Assembly: GCA_020746105.1 (NCBI GenBank)
Contig: CM036617.1
Location: 42,003,898 to 42,067,897 of the forward strand
Length of the DNA stretch: 64,000 nucleotides
Origin: Trogon surrucura
Taxonomy: Eukaryota; Chordata; Aves; Trogoniformes; Trogonidae
Direction of reading: 5' to 3'
Shown here: positions 61,417 through 64,000 of the stretch, one piece after another
How positions within the stretch are numbered: the first letter of the stretch is position 1
Layout: every line of letters starts with the position of its first letter
Notes under the pieces: model-generated
Databases searched by the model: none
What the model saw: only the letters and a program-made list of their open reading frames with translations
What the model was told of the DNA's origin: nothing
Made by a program: the position numbers and the translations under genes

Positions 61417-62691
61417 GATTAGGATAAGGAAGTTACTTCTATTTCTGCTGTATGAATGACAGTAGATATAAAAGGATAATAATAAATACTTCATCCAGGA
61501 AACTAGGGTACAAGTTTACCGCAAATGAGATTGAGAATAATGTAAAATATAATATCACCTTTCTGAATGTTAAATTATCTCATATTTTTAATCCATATCT
61601 TATTTTCATTCTAAACTTTTTTTTTTTTTTAAGAAATACTGTGTTTATCTGCATCATTTGCTGTTCATACATAAACAGAAATTAAAAATTTAATCTGGTA
61701 AGATTAACATATACTTACATATCTACTACAGTCACTGATTTCTACAATTAAATAATCAAAATTAGTTGCTTTTTTATGGAAGATTTGTAGGCAAGGTCTT
61801 GTTAAACGCAGCACGTTCCAAAGGTCGGTATACAGCAAGTAAAGCACAATTCATTCCAGTTGTTCACATTTCGAGAGTGTCAGTAACTATACATTCATTT
61901 CTCAGACAGCAAAATGGAGGGAGTTAAAAATGAAATAATACAATGATTGGCACTCTGACATAAGAGGAAAAGATAAATAACAAGAAGCAGAAATTTCTTG
62001 TAATATGATGACTTTCTGCAGAGATGCACACCATGGACTCGATAAAAACTGGTGGAAACTGAGGGTACTGAGTATTTTGTGAAAAAAAGTTAACCTCTCT
62101 TTATAACAGAGTCTACCTTTCTGCGTCGTCTTTAGTTATGCTAGTCTAACTATTTCAGTGGTAAGTGCTAGTGAATATATATTTCTGTAAATCAGATGCA
62201 AAATTACACAGAATTACTTGAGGATTGTTTTAAAGGAACAAAGTTTGTTTTAAATCCAAACACAAGCACACCAGTAAAACATAAATGGATAAGCATTTAT
62301 AGATCTAATGGCCTTGTGTTAAAAACTGTTTAACACATGTACCTACAATGTCATAGAAGCTATGTTATGCAGTTTAAACATTGGGTGACAGCTAAGGCCT
62401 TGAAAATACGGGCATGGTTTGAAAACAGAAGTCCTGGAATCATAAACAAATCTCTGATTAATATTTATTATTATTTTGCTTCTGAAGAAGGAGGAAATCA
62501 AAACTTGGGAAAACATTGCTTTTGCTGTGAGAAAAGAAGTAGGTAAGCAGTTGGATTAGCAGGTCCTAACACCTGTGCCTCAGAAAGTAACACCTCCACC
62601 ACCACATGGTGCATAGCCCAGGGAAAGATCCAAAGGTTAGTAGCTGTGGAAATTCAAATATCTTGTAAAAGGATGTTGAGTTTGTGGTAGG

Positions 62692-62755
62692 GGAAGAAAG
62701 AAAAAAGAAGAAAAGAAAGAAGAAAAGAAGAAAAGAAAGAAGAAAGAAGAAAGAC
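62692..62755. repeat. Purine-rich GAAA/GAAGAA simple repeat
   Basis: Imperfect gaaagaagaaaagaaga-type units cover about 64 bp. The complementary strand produces a leucine/phenylalanine/serine-rich false frame. Confidence 0.85.
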
Positions 62756-63122
62756 AATGTTGACTTTAGCTCCAGCTTCCTGGTTACCAAGAGTTCTTGA
62801 GCCTGGTCACTTCAACAACCAGTAACAACCGAGGGCCACAGTTGTTGAGATTGACTGTAGGGCATCAGCTCCATGATTTTTTATACTAGTAGCTAGTCTA
62901 GGTTAAAAGTCTTAAAGACACTGCTTTCAGTAAATACTGCCATGGAATAGGAAGCATGACCTGTAAGAAGTAACTGTTAACATAAATTGTGTTAATGAAG
63001 GTCTAGTAATTTTTCCTTAAAATTTGACACTCGCTTGATTTATCACTCTTGTCAACACATCAGAGTGATCTATAATTCCCTGTGTGATACATGTATATAA
63101 GATATATACTTTCTTACTTTAA

Positions 63123-63302
63123 TATCATAGAATCATAGAATGGCCTGGGCTGGAAGGGACCTTAGAGATCATTGAAACCATCCTCCCTGTCATGGGCAGG
63201 GACGCCTCTCAACTAGATCAGGTAACACACGGGGACCCAACAGGGATTGAACCTGAGACCTTGGTGTTATCAGCACATGCTCTAACCCACTGAGCTAGTG
63301 TT
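63123..63302 (-). mobile_element. tRNA-Ile-headed, CR1-tailed SINE (TguSINE1-like)
   Basis: Read on the minus strand, a tRNA-like head (about 63302-63232) contains TAGCTCAGTGGGTTAGAGC (perfect A box TRGCNNAGYNGG), a loop with GAT in the anticodon position (tRNA-Ile-like), and GGTTCAATCCC (B box GGTTCRANYCC). It then passes into about 100 bp resembling a CR1 3' end and finishes with attctatgattctatgat at 63125-63142. Head, short body and LINE tail are the architecture of SINEs moved by CR1. A tRNA-Ile/CR1 SINE (TguSINE1) is known from passerines, and I believe this is the same type. No terminal duplication was seen, as is usual for CR1-mobilised copies. Confidence 0.85.
63234..63297 (-). promoter_or_regulatory. 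RNA polymerase III A and B boxes in the SINE head
   Basis: On the minus strand the A box (TAGCTCAGTGGG) and B box (GGTTCAATCC) match consensus and are spaced as in a tRNA. They would form an internal pol III promoter. The acceptor stem does not pair properly (GTAACAC against TTGGGTC), so it is not a functional tRNA gene. Confidence 0.75.
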
Positions 63303-64000
63303 ACTTGATTCTTGGTCAAAGGGAAGCTGTTGATGATTAACTTAGTAGTATCTATACCTAAAGTTCAGACAGACTTCATGCAACATCTGGAAACTCAACA
63401 CTAAGTTGCAACATTTAAGCTCATACACCTGAAAGATGTATGAAAACTACTTTTTTTGATAAGATTTAGGGATTTTCATCAGAAACTATTTATCAAGATA
63501 CATTTATTGCCTGATCAAAATTTAAATCTCCTAAGCAGCTAAATTTATAAGCATATTATCTTCTGAAAAATTAGTAGAAATTTGTTATTTTTTTTCTGTT
63601 GAATTTGGGACTACACTTTCGCTTCCAGATTTTATTTTTTTTCTCTCTCTTTTTTTTTTTTTTCTATTTTCTCAGAAGGTACCGTGGCTCTGCTTAAGAA
63701 AAAAAATTAAGAAATAGATAAATGTGTATTTATAGCTCTTTCTCTGTTTTTATTCATTTTATCAATCACTCACAAACACAATCCTTGACTACAAATGGTG
63801 AAATACAGTTAATTATGAACACAGGTGTGATCAATCTTTTTATTGTATCATACAGGCCAAAAAATTTAGTGACTACTTTTGGCTAGATCTTACTCACATT
63901 GAAAGCTTATATCCTATTAGTTTTCCACAATTTTTTAAACTTAGAATGTCCTTGCATTAATTTTAGTTGAAACGAATGTGTTGCAATATACCATAGAATA
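63303..64000. other. Non-coding DNA, nothing recognised
   Basis: AT-rich sequence with T-rich runs at about 63590-63665. No gene or repeat recognised. Confidence 0.5.

Larger units (their letters stand above)
59598..63122. other. 3.5 kb of AT-rich non-coding DNA
   Basis: It contains a T tract near 60233-60248, a purine-rich GAA/GAAA run at 62692-62755 and a small duplication at 61382-61416. No gene or transposon recognised. Confidence 0.55.

Noticed and set aside
62566..62790. Minus-strand Leu/Phe/Ser-rich 74-codon frame
   Set aside because: It is generated by the purine-rich simple repeat at 62692-62755.
63232..63302. A functional tRNA-Ile gene
   Set aside because: A and B boxes are good, but the acceptor stem does not pair and the sequence continues directly into a CR1 tail, so it is a SINE head.
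1..64000. CRISPR array, prokaryotic operon, phage or plasmid genes
   Set aside because: No regularly spaced direct repeats and no bacterial-type gene runs; all recognisable coding sequence is from CR1 LINEs.
1..64000. Complete endogenous retrovirus with gag/pol/env
   Set aside because: LTRs of several types are present but none is paired with a second copy or next to recognisable viral genes.

Overview
The window looks like bird nuclear DNA and contains no host gene I can recognise. It is AT-rich, non-coding and dense in retroelements. The diagnostic sequences are avian: at least fourteen copies of the CR1 LINE, most ending in the CR1-type 3' octamer ATTCTRTG repeats, several ERV-type solo LTRs resembling avian families, and one tRNA-Ile-headed SINE with a CR1 tail at 63123-63302. 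That SINE architecture is known from passerines (TguSINE1-type), so a passerine is my best guess. The order-level call is inference; 'bird' is secure. By my boundaries CR1 covers about 18-19 kb, close to 30% of the window, which is high for a bird.

Layout. 1-12.3 kb: AT-rich DNA with decayed CR1 pieces (925-1335 +, 3074-3405 -, 5979-7585 -, 8378-8712 -) and two LTR candidates (4335-4965 -, 7862-8230 +). 12.3-19.3 kb: a 1.5-kb 5'-truncated CR1 (12325-13800 +), two CR1 tails (14644, 17432, both -) and a solo LTR with TATA box and poly(A) signal (15058-15633 +). 19.3-30.3 kb: two long CR1 copies. The first (19360-23471 +) carries the end of ORF1 and most of ORF2 and is split by a later solo LTR (22167-22919 +). 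The second (25735-30270 -) is nearly full length: GC-rich leader, ORF1 (zinc-finger, coiled-coil and esterase parts), ORF2 (endonuclease and reverse transcriptase) and the 3' tail. A 54-bp CR1 tail has inserted into its ORF1. 30.3-39.7 kb: 9.4 kb with only simple repeats. 39.7-43.9 kb: an antisense-oriented solo LTR (39719-40734) followed by a CR1 copy whose 943-codon ORF2 (40928-43759 +) is uninterrupted and keeps every endonuclease and reverse transcriptase motif I could check. 43.9-64 kb: mostly empty DNA with a solo LTR bounded by the 5-bp repeat TAGAT (49036-49473 -), CR1 fragments (50210 +, 53938 +, 56385 -, 59446 +), a 140-bp AAGAG microsatellite and the SINE.

How the parts relate. CR1 ORF2 supplies endonuclease and reverse transcriptase for target-primed reverse transcription, and ORF1 is an RNA-binding/esterase protein. 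The SINE has no protein; its last ~100 bp resemble the tail of the 25.7-kb CR1 type, so it presumably borrowed that CR1 machinery. The LTRs look solo: I saw no gag, pol or env beside them. Nothing suggests a CRISPR array, operon or other prokaryotic system, and I found no undescribed protein system. The items most worth following up are the intact CR1 ORF2, the SINE and its partner CR1, and the nested insertions that can be placed in time order.
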